Below, piece by piece: positions 37,601 through 48,329 of a DNA stretch of 60,000 bases. Numbering within the stretch: the first letter of the stretch is position 1; each line of letters begins with the position of its first letter. Origin of the DNA: Cristatella mucedo (Eukaryota; Bryozoa; Phylactolaemata; Cristatellidae); assembly GCA_009760855.2 (NCBI GenBank), contig WPIO01000028.1:3612501-3672500 (forward strand), given 5' to 3'. The notes below the pieces were generated by a model. It was not told the origin of the DNA. It did not search any database and was given only the letters and a program-made list of their open reading frames with translations. The translations under genes and the position numbers were made by a program.

Positions 37601-38278
37601 CCAAATGAGTAGGAGAGCCCGGCGATCCTCGGCCGGAAAAGCACTGTCGTGAGCGTGAGCCCTTCGTTGCGGACTGAATCAACAGCCGGAAGTATAGCAC
37701 TGGCGCCTCGCCGTGCTCTTACCTTCAGCAGACAGCGGGTGTGGTCAGTTCGTTGTAGAGTGGAGCGTCGTCAGACCGGTAGTCAACTGTATACGGTTGT
37801 GCAGTACGCAACTGTACATTATACAACTGTGCACCAACTGTATACGATATACCGAGCTTAGATGGCTGTCGATAAGTCTCTGCTTGATAGGAACGCCCTT
37901 CGCTAGAAGCACCAGCTGGTCTATGCACCCACGCCACCCGCCGCCAAGAGACAAGGGAGTCGCCGATGGAGGGAGACGCAGGTGAAGATGGAGGGAGACG
38001 CAGACTCGCACTCGCGATCTGAGCAATCTCCTCCCACCGCTACGTCCGTTTCGTGTCGCTGTACGGGGAGGGGGCGCCATGGGGTGCACGTAGCAAACGC
38101 CAGCAATACTTTCTTTCGCGTTGGAAGTGGCAGTTCTTACAGTGGTGACATACGAGAGAAGCAGCGAAGCACAGTGTTCGCTAGTCCTGTTATCACTGGT
38201 TGCTCTTTAATTTGCTCGTGGATGTCAGGGGCTGATTGCATTTGCTGAGTCACCTCCGGCCGACTGACGTGACGGCAT
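37601..38278. other. No gene recognised; short direct repeats
   Basis: Contains three related units starting CAACTGTA (37784-37850) with self-complementary GTATAC. A 17-bp unit GATGGAGGGAGACGCAG is also duplicated (about 37965-38003). Confidence 0.4.
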
Positions 38279-38537
38279 CCCCTGACTAGACGACATTTAA
38301 AAAGAAGGTATAGACGCATCTGTTTTTCACAGCATTTGCTGGGTCCTAGTGATTTGTTCCTTGAGTGCTATTGCATGCTGACACACTGCATGCCACCACT
38401 AACCACAATTATAAGTTGACACTGTGCACGTGACCTCTAAACCACGTGATAGCGCTTCCTTTACCGGGTATGAAAAGTGGCTAGAAAGAAATTAAGTTCT
38501 CGGAGGGTGCTATACACTTTATTATTATAATTAGTAT
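38279..38537 (+). mobile_element. LINE-1fam 3' end
   Basis: CGACATTTAAAAAGAAGGTA, TTTGCTGGGTCCTAGTGATT, CATGCCACCACTAACCAC, then GAAATTAAGTTCTCGGAGGG and TTATTATTAT. This matches the C-terminal codons and 3' UTR of the 39062 copy. Confidence 0.8.
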
Positions 38538-39061
38538 TCAATGCTGGGGCAGCTATCGCCATCCAACTGTGTAATGGCTCTTGCATATCCATGCTCCACT
38601 TTATTTTGTGAGTGCTTAAGCTCGGGCAGCTTGCTTGTTATTATGCCGCTAAATGACCTTTAATAAATCGCAGGCAATAATTTACGTACTGTCACGTGAC
38701 AACTTAACTCGACAACTGAACAGGATAGCGATGGTTAAAACAGGGAGGAACTGAGCTAGTTGCAATACGAAAAATTCTTCTTGCTAACTGTGACTGTTTG
38801 AGCTCCGCTCTTCTTACGCCATGTAAGGACATCTAATTCTATTATTGCTTGGGAATAGCTTGACCAGAATTTCAGATCCTGTTCCTGACAGATGACCTGC
38901 GGTTTGATTTACCGCAGTCAGTAAACGCCTAGGTCTTCTAAGCGAAAACTTGGGAAAGAATATAAAAGATCAGGACTGACTGTCCATCGACAGGCTTAAG
39001 AGGAATACTGTAGATCATACAAATCTACCCTATCAAAGGCCAAGTACAGCTTATATAAAAA
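38538..39061. other. No gene recognised
   Basis: Between two LINE-1fam copies, with no recognised element or frame. Confidence 0.4.
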
Positions 39062-39702
39062 TATTGTCGAATCACAGGTGCACAATCCAGCAATGCTGCT
39101 GTCAACCATCAGCCAACTCTTCAAACCCTCCAATGTCAGCACCTTATTTTTTATCCTTTTGGCAAGTGCACCGATCGATGTTTTGTCGCTCACTTTTAGG
39201 TCTCTTCATTCTATGGCTCCAGCCTATCTTTCAGAGATACTACCCCATCAGGCAAAGCATCGTACCACTCGCTTTTCGGAATCCAACAGTCTAGAAATAC
39301 CTCGTACAAACCTTAAATCCTTTGGAGACCGTGCATTTAGCTCGTATGCTCCCACAGCCTGGAACTCCCTCCCGACCTGCATCAGAACATCCCCTGACCT
39401 GACCACATTTAAAAGAAACTTAAAAATATACCTATTTAGGACAGCATTTAGTGGGTCCTTGTGATTCGTCCTCGATGTGCTTATGCGTGCTGACACTGTT
39501 CATGCTGCCACTAACCACATTTGCATGCTGACCCAGTGCATGTAACCCCTAACCATGTTATTCATTTTGTTTGTTTTTCAAGCATGATTTTACTTACTAT
39601 TCTATTGCGTATCACTTTGCAGCAAATGTAAAGCGCCTAGAAAGAGATTAAGTTCTCTGAGGGCGCTTTATCAAGTGCAATATTATTATTATTATTATTA
39701 TC
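39062..39702 (+). mobile_element. LINE-1fam 3' half with intact C-terminal RT frame and (ATT)n tail
   Basis: The open frame 39078-39464 keeps HSMAPAYLSEILPHQAKH, IPRTNLKSFGDRAFSSYAP, TAWNSLPTC and FKRNLKIYLFRTAFSGS, typical of the C-terminus of CR1/L2-type RT proteins. The 3' UTR ends with AGCGCCTAGAAAGAGATTAA, GTTCTCTGAGGGCGC and seven or so ATT units. It is 5'-truncated, as is usual for LINEs. Confidence 0.9.
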
Positions 39703-39719
39703 GATTCTTTTGCTCCTCT

Positions 39720-40205
39720 GTCAGCAATATAGATGAGATCAGGAAGGTGTGTGACAAACGTCAAATCCGCAGTGGACTCCTCCCCCTCAATTCATTGCAC
39801 CACATCTATGTCCACATTCAAGCCAGCCATTATTGGTTCCACCTTCAAATGCATTCTGGAGTCTAAAAAGCACCCAATCAAGTAGCGTATCGACTTTAAG
39901 GTTTTATCATGCACTCTCAGATCCCTTCATTCTTTTTTACCAGACCACCTAGACAAACTACTTTCCAATCAGGCTAGGCCATAGTAACACCCGTTCGTCT
40001 CACCCAATACGTTTAGGCGCGTGTCAAACTAGCCTCAAATCTTTTTGAAATCTTGAATTGTCCTTAACGTACCTATACATGCTGACATGGTGCCTGTTAA
40101 CGCTATGTTGATTGACACGCTTCCTTTACGTAATAGTTCAAGTACCTAGAAAGAGATTAAGTTATCTGTGGGCGCTGTACAAACATCATTACTATTAGTT
40201 TTTAT
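39720..40205 (+). mobile_element. Decayed LINE-1fam 3' end
   Basis: Weak matches to RT C-terminal codons (TCTCAGATCCCTTCATTC, CAATCAGGCTAGGCC), then a clear 3' end TACCTAGAAAGAGATTAAG and TTATCTGTGGGCGC with an ATT-rich tail. Older than the neighbour at 39062. Confidence 0.65.
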
Positions 40206-40811
40206 TATTTATACTGCTACTAACACGATGTAACGCTTGATCAGGTTCAACCTTCTTGAGTGAGCGAGTGGCATGTCATTGTCGTGGATCTAGGCCGCCT
40301 CGCCTCATAAAATCAGTCAGAAATTGAGACTTTCAGCAAATTTATTCAACGACGCGCTTAGCATGGGGCCGTCAGCTGTGCTTGGTCGAACTGCAAACCG
40401 GTTATCGGTTCGAATAAGATCTAATTTAGCAAGATGGGCGTGTCGTGCTGCTTGCTTCTCGAGTCGATTGTCGAAGGTTTTAGCTCGCAATTTTCAGCCG
40501 AACTGGCCCAGCACATGTGTAGTACTTGGTTCAAAAGAGTTAACAGCGCAAATCGTCGTTTTTGATTGGCTTTCCAGCAGTAAGCTAACTAGTCTTCAAC
40601 AGAACATGTCAGAAAGCTGTGATCGCTTATGAATCCGCGGCGTTCCCTTGCTTCTGGTGCCATTGGCAAAATTAATCGTCATGGACAATTACGTTTTCCG
40701 TATTTAGGCTGGTGCTTCGCTCGACAAGCCATTTTGGCAAGCTATTTTCGGTTGACCCGTGTCGTCGAAGAGCGTCGTGGTTGCTGTAGCTGAGGCAGCG
40801 GCGGCGGCCAG
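40206..40811. other. No gene recognised
   Basis: A 102-aa plus-strand frame (40324-40632) has no identifiable motif and no obvious splice context. Confidence 0.4.
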
Positions 40812-40879
40812 TGCTATTATCGCGCCACTGCTGTTATCGCGCCACTGCTATTATCACGCCACTGCTATTATCGCGACCA
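40812..40879. repeat. 17-bp minisatellite, four units
   Basis: Units of TGCTATTATCGCGCCAC with one or two substitutions, in direct tandem order. Confidence 0.9.
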
Positions 40880-41948
40880 GATTCCGCCCGATGCTGATTT
40901 GTTTAAGCTACGGCGACATTATCAGCTGAACGCGAGACTGCAGTTCCTGTAGACGACTCATTTCGCACGGAACAGAGACCAGTTCGCCGCTTGCCTGGTG
41001 AGGCGGTAGCGACGACGCTACGCGCAGCCGTTCAGCAGACGCACGTGTGCGCGAATGTCAACCGTTGCAACGCGAATGGACAGCTGCACTTTTGATTGCT
41101 GCTCACGCAGCCGAGGCGCCCTGCGCCTCTGAAAGGCTCGCTACTACGCTGACAGAAACGGCTTCAGCGGCGGCGACGGCGTTGCTCCAGTCGTTGCAGG
41201 CTTTGGTCCGACGTCGGCGTATTCACTACGGCCGCGCACACGTTTGACTCGAAGATCGGGAAGTATTTAAGAGCACTGGCAGCAGCCGTTATTTTTCAGG
41301 AGAGCGATAACCCAACGAGTGAAGCCTGGCGTTGATAATCTGCGGCAGCCGGCTCTGTTGGACGTAAATACACTGTCGCGGACGTGTACAATTGGCCGAA
41401 GCCGAAGTAGATTTTTCTGTATAGTTTCGGCTGGCTGCTCGCGGTACTGGCATTTCCGTAGCAACCAGTCCAGCGCGCACGTGTCGCGCTGCGGTAGCCG
41501 TGGGGCGGGTGAGAGTGTGAGAGCCACGAGACTGGAGAAGCAAGAATGTCGAATAGGCAGGCTGATGCCAGCGAGTGAAGCGACCTGCGAGCCCGGCCGA
41601 AGATATTAAAGTCGATTGGATGCTTGACATGGAGCCAGTAAAGGTCGCACGAAGCGATGTGATGAGGCAGCGACTTCGTTGACGAACAGGTGAGCTGCCG
41701 AGCTTCTCGCCAGTTGTTGCAGATGACTAAGGACACTGGTCGGGAGTCCAGAATGAAAGGAACAGCGGTATTCTAGATGCGACGTCACTAGCGTGTGAAC
41801 TAGTTAGGCTGCCGTTATTTTTATAGCTCTCTTTCCCAGTAATAACATAAAGTGCCGACCTCACGGCCTTGGTAAGCGTACTTCGTGCTTCTTTCGTGTA
41901 GCCCTAATCGCACACCCCTCCTCCGCACGGCTACTCAGTGCCTTTTGT
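40880..41948. other. No gene recognised
   Basis: Moderately GC-rich. Overlapping minus-strand frames (113 and 146 aa at 41289-41736) lie in different phases. The 146-aa frame has DLYWLHVKHPIDFN, which vaguely recalls the LINE HWLPV region. A decayed LINE piece near 41560-41680 (minus) is therefore possible. Confidence 0.35.
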
Positions 41949-42455
41949 CTAATAATAATGGTGCATTTGTTTAGCACTCTCTCTCTTAAATCTCTTTCTA
42001 GGCATTTTGCATACATGCTGCAAAGGAAGCATTATCAAATGGTAGTGGTAAAATGCACACTGTCAACAAGCATAACATGGTTAGAGGTGGCATGCACAGT
42101 GTCAGCATGTAAAATGTGGTTTGTGGTAGCATATACAGTGTCAGCATATATCAGCGCACAAAGGACGAATCGCAGAGACCCACTAAATGCTGGGATAAGC
42201 AGGTGAGTTTTCAGTTTCTTTTTTAAATGTTGTAACGTCAGGAAATGTCACGTCAGTCGGGAGTAAGTTCCAGGTTTTGGTGCATGCGAAGTAAAGGTTG
42301 GGCCTCCTAAAGATTTGATGTTCGTACGAGATATAGCTAATCGATTTGAATCAGAAAAGCGGGTGGTACGCTGCCTTGCCTGATGGAGGAGTAGTTCTGA
42401 TTGTCAGGCTGAAGCCAGAGAATGAAGAGACCTAAAAGTGTGAGACAGAACCTTG
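41949..42455 (-). mobile_element. LINE-1fam 3' end
   Basis: Complemented tail (TAATAATAATGG), CTCTTAAATCTCTTTCTAGG, AACATGGTTAGAGGTGGCAT, GACGAATCGCAGAGACCCAC, then decayed C-terminal RT codons. Frames are broken. Confidence 0.8.
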
Positions 42456-42509
42456 TCTGACGTCAAATAACCGATGGAAATTATGCGGCGTCAGGATGTG
42501 TATGTGTGT

Positions 42510-42785
42510 GTGTGTGTGTGTATCTCCGTCTGTAACTCCACAAAGCCATAAAGACTATGTGGGTGTTACGCAGGAGAGTTTTGTATGGCGCACTCACAGC
42601 CTAAGCGGCTTTCGGTACGCATTCGGTAGCCAACAGACTTCGACTCACGCACTAAAGAGAAAGTGGGAAGCATAGCCGAGTCAGGAGAGCAGTTGAGGTA
42701 GTGAGTAGCATGGAAGTAGCAGCTCAGGACCGCTGAAAAGGATGAGCCATAGTCAGCAGCAGGAGAGTAGTTGTCGTTGCAAACG
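42510..42785 (-). mobile_element. LINE-2fam 3' end
   Basis: TGTAACTCCACAAAGCCATA, GAGTTTTGTATGGCGCACTC and GGCTTTCGGTACGCATTCGG match the 2255-3260 copy nearly base for base. It has a (GT)n run just before its 3' end (42500-42520). Confidence 0.85.
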
Positions 42786-42986
42786 CGCACACGAATGTAA
42801 ATACGGGGACCATGTGATTAGACTACGACGGTGAATACGGAGCAGGAGATTCGCTAAAGTGAAGTACAACGGAGACGGTCGGGTAAACTGCCGGGCTCGT
42901 CATCAAGAGTCAAGAGGTCAGAGCGAACAGGGCTGCTGCAAAGGCTCACTCGATCGACCTATGACCTATGACAAGTTCCTGGGTGT

Positions 42987-43139
42987 TAGCCCAGGGTGAG
43001 GTGCTCGCTCGTCGCGACCTAGGTCGTGGGTTCGAATCCTGCAGTAGGCGATCCTGTGTTGCCCACTGAAAGCGGTACTGGTAGCCGTCAAGGCTCTTCT
43101 GCCGCTGTACAAATGAGGCCGTTGAATCAGCTAGCTATT
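42987..43139 (+). mobile_element. SINE-A, diverged
   Basis: CCCAGGGTGAGGTGCTCGC, B box GTGGGTTCGAATCC, body GGTACTGGTAGCCGTCAAGG and end GAGGCCGTTGAATCAGCTAG. Confidence 0.8.
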
Positions 43140-43326
43140 AAGAGCACACGAGCGCTGGGTGCGAAGTGACGTTCCGCGGGTCTATGGCCAATATGGCAGC
43201 GCGTCTAGGACTTCCTGCACAGGTCGGCTATAGTTTTTTCCATAAGCATGAGCTAGAGCTCTAAAGTACCAATCTAGTCGACGCCAGTGCGTGGAAAAAC
43301 ACCTATCCACCGAGGCTTGGAATTCG

Positions 43327-43507
43327 CTTATTAATTAATTTAATATATATATATATATTATATTTATATTATTATTATTTATTATTATTATTTATATTTT
43401 ATATTATTTATTATTTATATTTTATATTATTTTATTTTATTATATATATATATATATATTATTTATATATTATTTATTGTTATTTATTTAATTTATTAAT
43501 ATCGCTT
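43327..43507. repeat. AT-rich low-complexity tract
   Basis: About 180 bp almost entirely of A and T: TATA runs, ATTATT and TTTATATT units. It ends abruptly at a GC-rich island. Confidence 0.9.
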
Positions 43508-44117
43508 ATTGGAATTCGCTATTGTCCCGGTCACCTGGTAATTCTTCCCGTGCGTCAGATCCGCGTCGCGCGGGAAACTGACCGACGGTGCGATTTCCCT
43601 CGGCGGAACTCTTCCGTCCCCTCATCGATCGTCGTGCGAGCCGCCGGGCACAGCGAGCAGCGCGCGATTGAGCTGAATTCCGAGTCTCCGCCGCCGCCGA
43701 CGCCGCCGCCGCACGGACAGACGGCCGGGTGTGCTGAAGGGCTGTCGCGAAACGGCCCAAAACGGGTTCCGTCCCTCAGCGGGTGGAAAGGCTTGCAGAT
43801 TGCTCGGCTCGGTCTTCTCGCGTGCAGACAGGAACGCTCGTCTCGAGGAATTTTGGAAACAAGAAACTCATAGCCAAACGCCAGTCCGACCGCGATGCGT
43901 CGCCGATTTCCTGCCTCAAAATGATCTGGCCGACGGCGGAGGCCAGCACCGGCGACATCCGGAAATGAGGCGAAAAAAGGGCGCGGGGCGGAGTGAGACG
44001 AAATTTTACAAATTCCAAAGAGCTCCATTTGTTTTTGGACATCCGAAGGAAGGGGGTCCGCTCAAGCGCGAGGCCAAATTTGCTGATCGACATCGCCACC
44101 ATTAACCATTCGATGGT

Positions 44118-44215
44118 GCTACCTTTGGAGTAAATGTAGAGTGCCTAGAATAAGACTGAGCTCTCTGAGGACGCTATACCAAACGTATTATTATCATTAT
44201 TATTATTATTATTAT
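44118..44215 (+). mobile_element. LINE-1fam 3' tail
   Basis: GGAGTAAATGTAGAGTGCCT, AGAATAAGACTGAGCTCTCT and GAGGACGCTATACC, then ATTATT repeats. Confidence 0.75.
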
Positions 44216-44463
44216 CGACGCGATCTAGGGGGTAAGCGCCTCACGCACGCTCGCGAGCGACGTCGGCAACGGTCGCAGGCGAGCTAGCCGCTGTTTTCGC
44301 GCGCGCGCTGCCAGCACCGCCGAGACGCGGCCGCGCCCTCAGCTCGCCCTTGGACTCCACCGCGGGCTGTAGGCGAATGGCGGCGGCGTCGGCGTCGGCG
44401 GCCTGCTTGCTAGCCGACGTCAGCCGCGCTGCAATTCTCGTTCGCGTGCTGCTCGGATGAAGA

Positions 44464-44465
44464 AC

Positions 44466-44498
<33 letters not shown>
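44464..44498. repeat. (GA)n microsatellite
   Basis: About 16 GA units inside the GC island. Confidence 0.9.
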
Positions 44499-44501
<3 letters not shown>

Positions 44502-44734
44502 GGGAGGGAGGGAGGATGAAGACGCGACACGTCCGGCCGACGCGTACCGAGAGCAAACGAGCGACGCGCGAGCGCAGCAGAGCTGCGGCGGATGGATCTT
44601 CGAGCTAGTTAACTTATCCTCAGGCCGTGAGAGGCGGCCAGAGGATTTGAGGGGCAGCTTTCGCAGGGAAAGCGGGTGTCCGGGGCGAGGCCGCACAGAT
44701 CGAGGCGAGCGAGCGCGGAAGCGAGGCTGGACTT

Positions 44735-44795
44735 TGTATGTGTGTGTGTGTGTGTGTGCGTGCGCGCGCGTGGCGCGTACGTGTGTGTGTGGGGG
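44735..44795. repeat. (GT)n/(GC)n compound repeat
   Basis: TATGTGTGTGTGTGTGTGTG, then GCGCGCGCG and a second GTGT run, followed by a poly-G tract (44812-44826). Confidence 0.9.
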
Positions 44796-45177
44796 GCACT
44801 AGTCTTGGGGGCGGGGGGGGGGGGGGCTGGCGGTGAAGAGCCTCGCGCTACGATTTCGGGCTGCAGCAGCAGCCAGTATATCGCGTCTGGCAAAAACACC
44901 CAGTAAAGTCATTGCAGAAAGGTTATGCAAATCCTGCAGGCTCCCGCCGTCGCGGCGACGGCCACCGCCTCCATCGGCAGGCGATGGAAACAAAGCGGCG
45001 GCGGCCGGCCATCGGCAGCGACCTCCGTCGGCGGCGAGCGAGGCGTTCGGCGGCGAGGCGCCGCGCCGGTTCCGAGTGCCCGCACTGAGCTTTCCAGTAC
45101 GTCGGGAGAGCGCCAGTGGCGCGCGTCGGCCAGCCACTGGCAATCCCGTCTTGCCGCCGGCGACTATTTTAGAGAGC

Positions 45178-45179
45178 GC

Positions 45180-45211
<32 letters not shown>

Positions 45212-45212
45212 A
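45178..45212. repeat. (GGC)n trinucleotide repeat
   Basis: About 10-11 CGG/GGC units in the GC island. Confidence 0.92.
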
Positions 45213-45861
45213 ACGCTTGTCGCGAGAGGATCGGAAAGAGAGGCAGCTGGCGGAGCGGCCCTTTTTCGCCGTCGCCTCCGCGGCAGGGGGGGGGGGGAAA
45301 CCGCATCAATTTCCCGGGCGACGGCGCAGAGTTAGCCGTGGAATCCGCCGCGAATTCAAATTCCCTCTCTCCGGCCGGCTTGCGCATCTAATATTAATCT
45401 TCGGCATGACAGCCTGACAACCGCCGGCGTGCGGCCTCCATCGCCAGGGCTGGTTCCGCAAGAACCTGAGTGGCGCCGCCGCGGCGCTAGCAACCGCTGG
45501 TGCGGCATCCCGCGCACGGCGCGCGAGGGGTCGTTGCCATTTCTACTAATGGCTCCAAGTTCCTGCGAGCCGGCGGCGGCGGTGGCGGCGCCGGAGCGCC
45601 GAGCGCGCAGCCGCCGCAGCGGATGGCGCTCTCGGCGCCAGGCCATCGGCGACGAGGGGGCGCTGGCGCGCACCTTTTTCAGGTAGCCACTCTCGGGGAG
45701 GGTAGGGGAGGGGAGGGGGAAATCTATTCTCGCCTCGGACTGCCACTTTAGAGTACTTCTCAGAATGTAAAAGAAGAATATGACCGGGCCGCCAGAATTA
45801 TACAGCACCGCCGGGTGTTTTTTTTGCTGATGGGCGTACGTCTCTATTCGGTCGTGCTTCT

Positions 45862-45942
45862 TTTGCAGCAAATGCGAAGTGCCTAGAACGAGATTGGGTT
45901 CATCGCGGGCGCTATAACAAAGGTATTATTATTCTTAGTAGT
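45862..45942 (+). mobile_element. LINE-1fam 3' tail
   Basis: TTTTGCAGCAAATGCGAAGT, GCCTAGAACGAGATTGGG and GCGGGCGCTATAAC, then ATTATTATT. Isolated terminal piece. Confidence 0.7.
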
Positions 45943-46030
45943 AGTACGACAGGCCGTTTAGGACGGGTATGCCGTATAGGCGTTTGGGTGTGGCTGCTTC
46001 TGCAATAATGTTGTTGGGCCACGAACGCAG

Positions 46031-46060
46031 CATGGCATATGGCATATGGCATATCGTATG
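46031..46060. repeat. Short CATATGG-type tandem repeat
   Basis: GGCATATGGCATATGGCATA, with a 9-bp period and about three units. Confidence 0.7.
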
Positions 46061-46289
46061 GCAGTGCTAGTCCTCACCAACCCGTGAGAAAAAACCGGCG
46101 AAGCCCTGATCCTTGGAGTACGGCTAGTGACTCCGGGGTGGGGAGGGGCTGGATGGGGGTGCACGTACGACGCTGACGGCAGCAGAATCCGGCAGTACGG
46201 ACCTCTCCACGTCAGTCGGCGTCATAGCTGTGCATAGCCGTACCGCTGCATGGCGTAGCGTCGCAGAAACGATGGTCTTCAGAGGGCAA

Positions 46290-46690
46290 GTCACCACGGT
46301 TGACAAAAGTCACAGTAGTCGTATCGCAGACACCCCCAGGTCGCAGAGTGAGACAGCAGCGTTTCTAGCATCAAAGAAGCAGTGCACGGGCCTCATACAG
46401 TTTGCACAGTAGCCGTATCGATGCGAATGACAACTACCGTAGGCTCTACGGTGGCCATAACCGGCACAGGAAAAATGACAGCGTCGTTCTTTACATTGTC
46501 TGTAAAGGCAGCGGAATCAAAGTAGGTAATCAAAGGTAGGTACAAGACACCTGCATGCTATCAGTAGCTATTTCCATACTCCTGTGTAAGAAGATACAAT
46601 CTTGCTTCTCAAGCTCTTCGCATTTTGGAATTCTCAACTTCAACACGCGGAGCTTCAGCCGTGGCTCAAACGTGTGCTACATTGGTCGAC
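46290..46690. repeat. Unclassified dispersed repeat, copy 1
   Basis: Shares ordered blocks with 50690-51065: CAGTAGTCGTATCGCAGAC, CATACAGTTTGCACAGTAGC, ACCGGCACAGGAAAAATGAC and GCGGAGCTTCAGCCGTGGCT. No domain or terminal structure was recognised. Confidence 0.5.
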
Positions 46691-46708
46691 TTATCGCGCG
46701 TAACGTCT

Positions 46709-47456
46709 TGTAATAATAATAATAGTAATACTAATGCATTTGATATAGTGCCCCCCACAGACTCTTTCTTTCTAGGCAAAGGAGGCCCGATCGAATGGTT
46801 AAAAGGTATTGTGCTCAATAAACAACAAGAGCAACATGGTTAGGGGTGACATGCACAGGGTCAGCATGCAAGTGTAGTTAGTGGCAGCATTCGCAGTGTC
46901 AGCACGCACAAGCACATCAAGGACGAATCGCGAAGCCCACTAAATACTGTGATAAATAGATGTGTTTTTCGTTTCTTTTTAAACGTGGACAAGTCAGGAG
47001 ATGTTGTGACGCAGGTCGGGAGTGAGTTCCAGGCTTTGGGAGCATACGAATTAAACGCACGGTCTCCAAAGGATTTGAGGTTTGTACGAGGTATAGGTAA
47101 ACAGTTAAAAATTTCCGGAAAGCTGGCGACACAATGCTTAGCCTGGTGAGAGAGTAGATCTGATAGGTAGGCTGGAGCCAAAGAATAAAGGAACCTACAA
47201 GTAAACGACAGAACCTTGAACTCGATCCATTCCTTGACTGGGAGCCAGTGCAGGTCGGCGAGAAGGGGTGTGATGGCAAAACTGCACCGCTCACCACAGA
47301 CAAGCCTGGCTGCAGAGTTTTGCACCAGCTGTAAGCGCCTGAGTGCACAGGCCGGTAGATTAGCAAGCAGTGAGTTACAGAAGTCAAGACGGGATGTCAC
47401 AAGTGCATAGCTGTAGATTAACAGTAGTATGTTCAATCCTGCCGCCGTCATTAGCT
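46709..47456 (-). mobile_element. LINE-1fam 3' half with a 196-aa open frame
   Basis: The minus-strand frame 47451-46861 is uninterrupted. It carries DFCNSLLANLPACALRRLQL, NSAARLVCG, LHWLPVKEWIEFKVL, SFGDRAFNSYAP and KAWNSLPTC, the C-terminal part of a CR1/L2-like RT protein. The 3' UTR and AT-rich tail lie at 46709-46860. The best-preserved LINE frame in the window; the 5' end is truncated inside the RT. Confidence 0.9.
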
Positions 47457-48329
47457 GCTAGAGTTCCTGCATCGTCGCAGTCTCAGCTATATTCTCAGCA
47501 GACTGCTGGCTAGCCGTGACGTTTACGGCAGATATTTAACAATTTTGCTCCAGATTTTGGCATGTCTCTGCCGGCAAGGTATCCACACTCTCAAGACTAG
47601 TACCCGAAATGTTGGCCTAAACTGCTCTGTTGCTTGTACAGCCTCGGGAAATCTTTGATTTGAGCACGGATTCACTATTTGCTTAAAATCAGTGCAATTT
47701 TATGTGTCAATTAGCTTAGCTTGTTAAGGTTAGGCGCGGCGTCAGCATTTTCGAAAGTTTTCGACAGGAGAATTCGTCTGACCTCCGAAGCTCGGCCGAG
47801 CAGGCAGCTGCTAGCTATCGTTCGAGCATTCAATACTGATGCTCTCAGGACGACAATCAATCGCGCGAACGAAGAGATCGCGCGAATCCCAGACGCACCA
47901 GACGAACGCTACGGGTCGGTCCTCAGCAGCTATGGCGCTCCTTCCGGTACCAAGTGCTGCAAGCGGTGAGCTGAGAGGCGTCGGCACGAAAGTCCTCAGG
48001 CCGCAAGCGCGGCGCGGCTTGTGACGGTCGGCGCCGGTCGGCGCCGAAGCGATACGGCGATACCGGGGCGAAGTCCTCGGAAGCCTAGGGGCGCGACATA
48101 CGCCGCCGCCGCCGACGAACCTCGAGATAGCGAGTCCACATCCGCAGCGTGAAGGAGACAGTGACAGACAGATTCGACAGTGACAGAGATCTGACAGTGA
48201 CAGAGGCTGCACGTGTCCAGCGTCAGCCTCGGCGTGTGCAAAGACTCTCGGAGAACCGTCTCCGCGGAGCCGCTGCACGGCCAACCGCAGGTGCGACGGC
48301 TCGGGCGAGCCCCCTGGATAAATGACTAA
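47457..48329. other. No gene recognised; GC-rich from 47.75 kb
   Basis: Minus-strand frame 47811-48347 (178 aa) and its overlapping plus frames carry no domain. Contains small repeats of GACAGTGACAGA type (48145-48210). Confidence 0.4.

Larger units (their letters stand above)
43520..45730. other. GC island with (GA)n, (GT)n and (GGC)n runs
   Basis: CpG-dense block with a LINE tail in its middle. Overlapping frames up to 194 aa (44833-45417) are Arg/Ala/Gly-rich and domain-free. Probably a promoter or non-coding region; no gene can be assigned. Confidence 0.45.

Noticed and set aside
44833-45417. 194-aa plus-strand frame
   Set aside because: GC-island composition artefact with a (GGC)n run in the middle and no recognisable domain.
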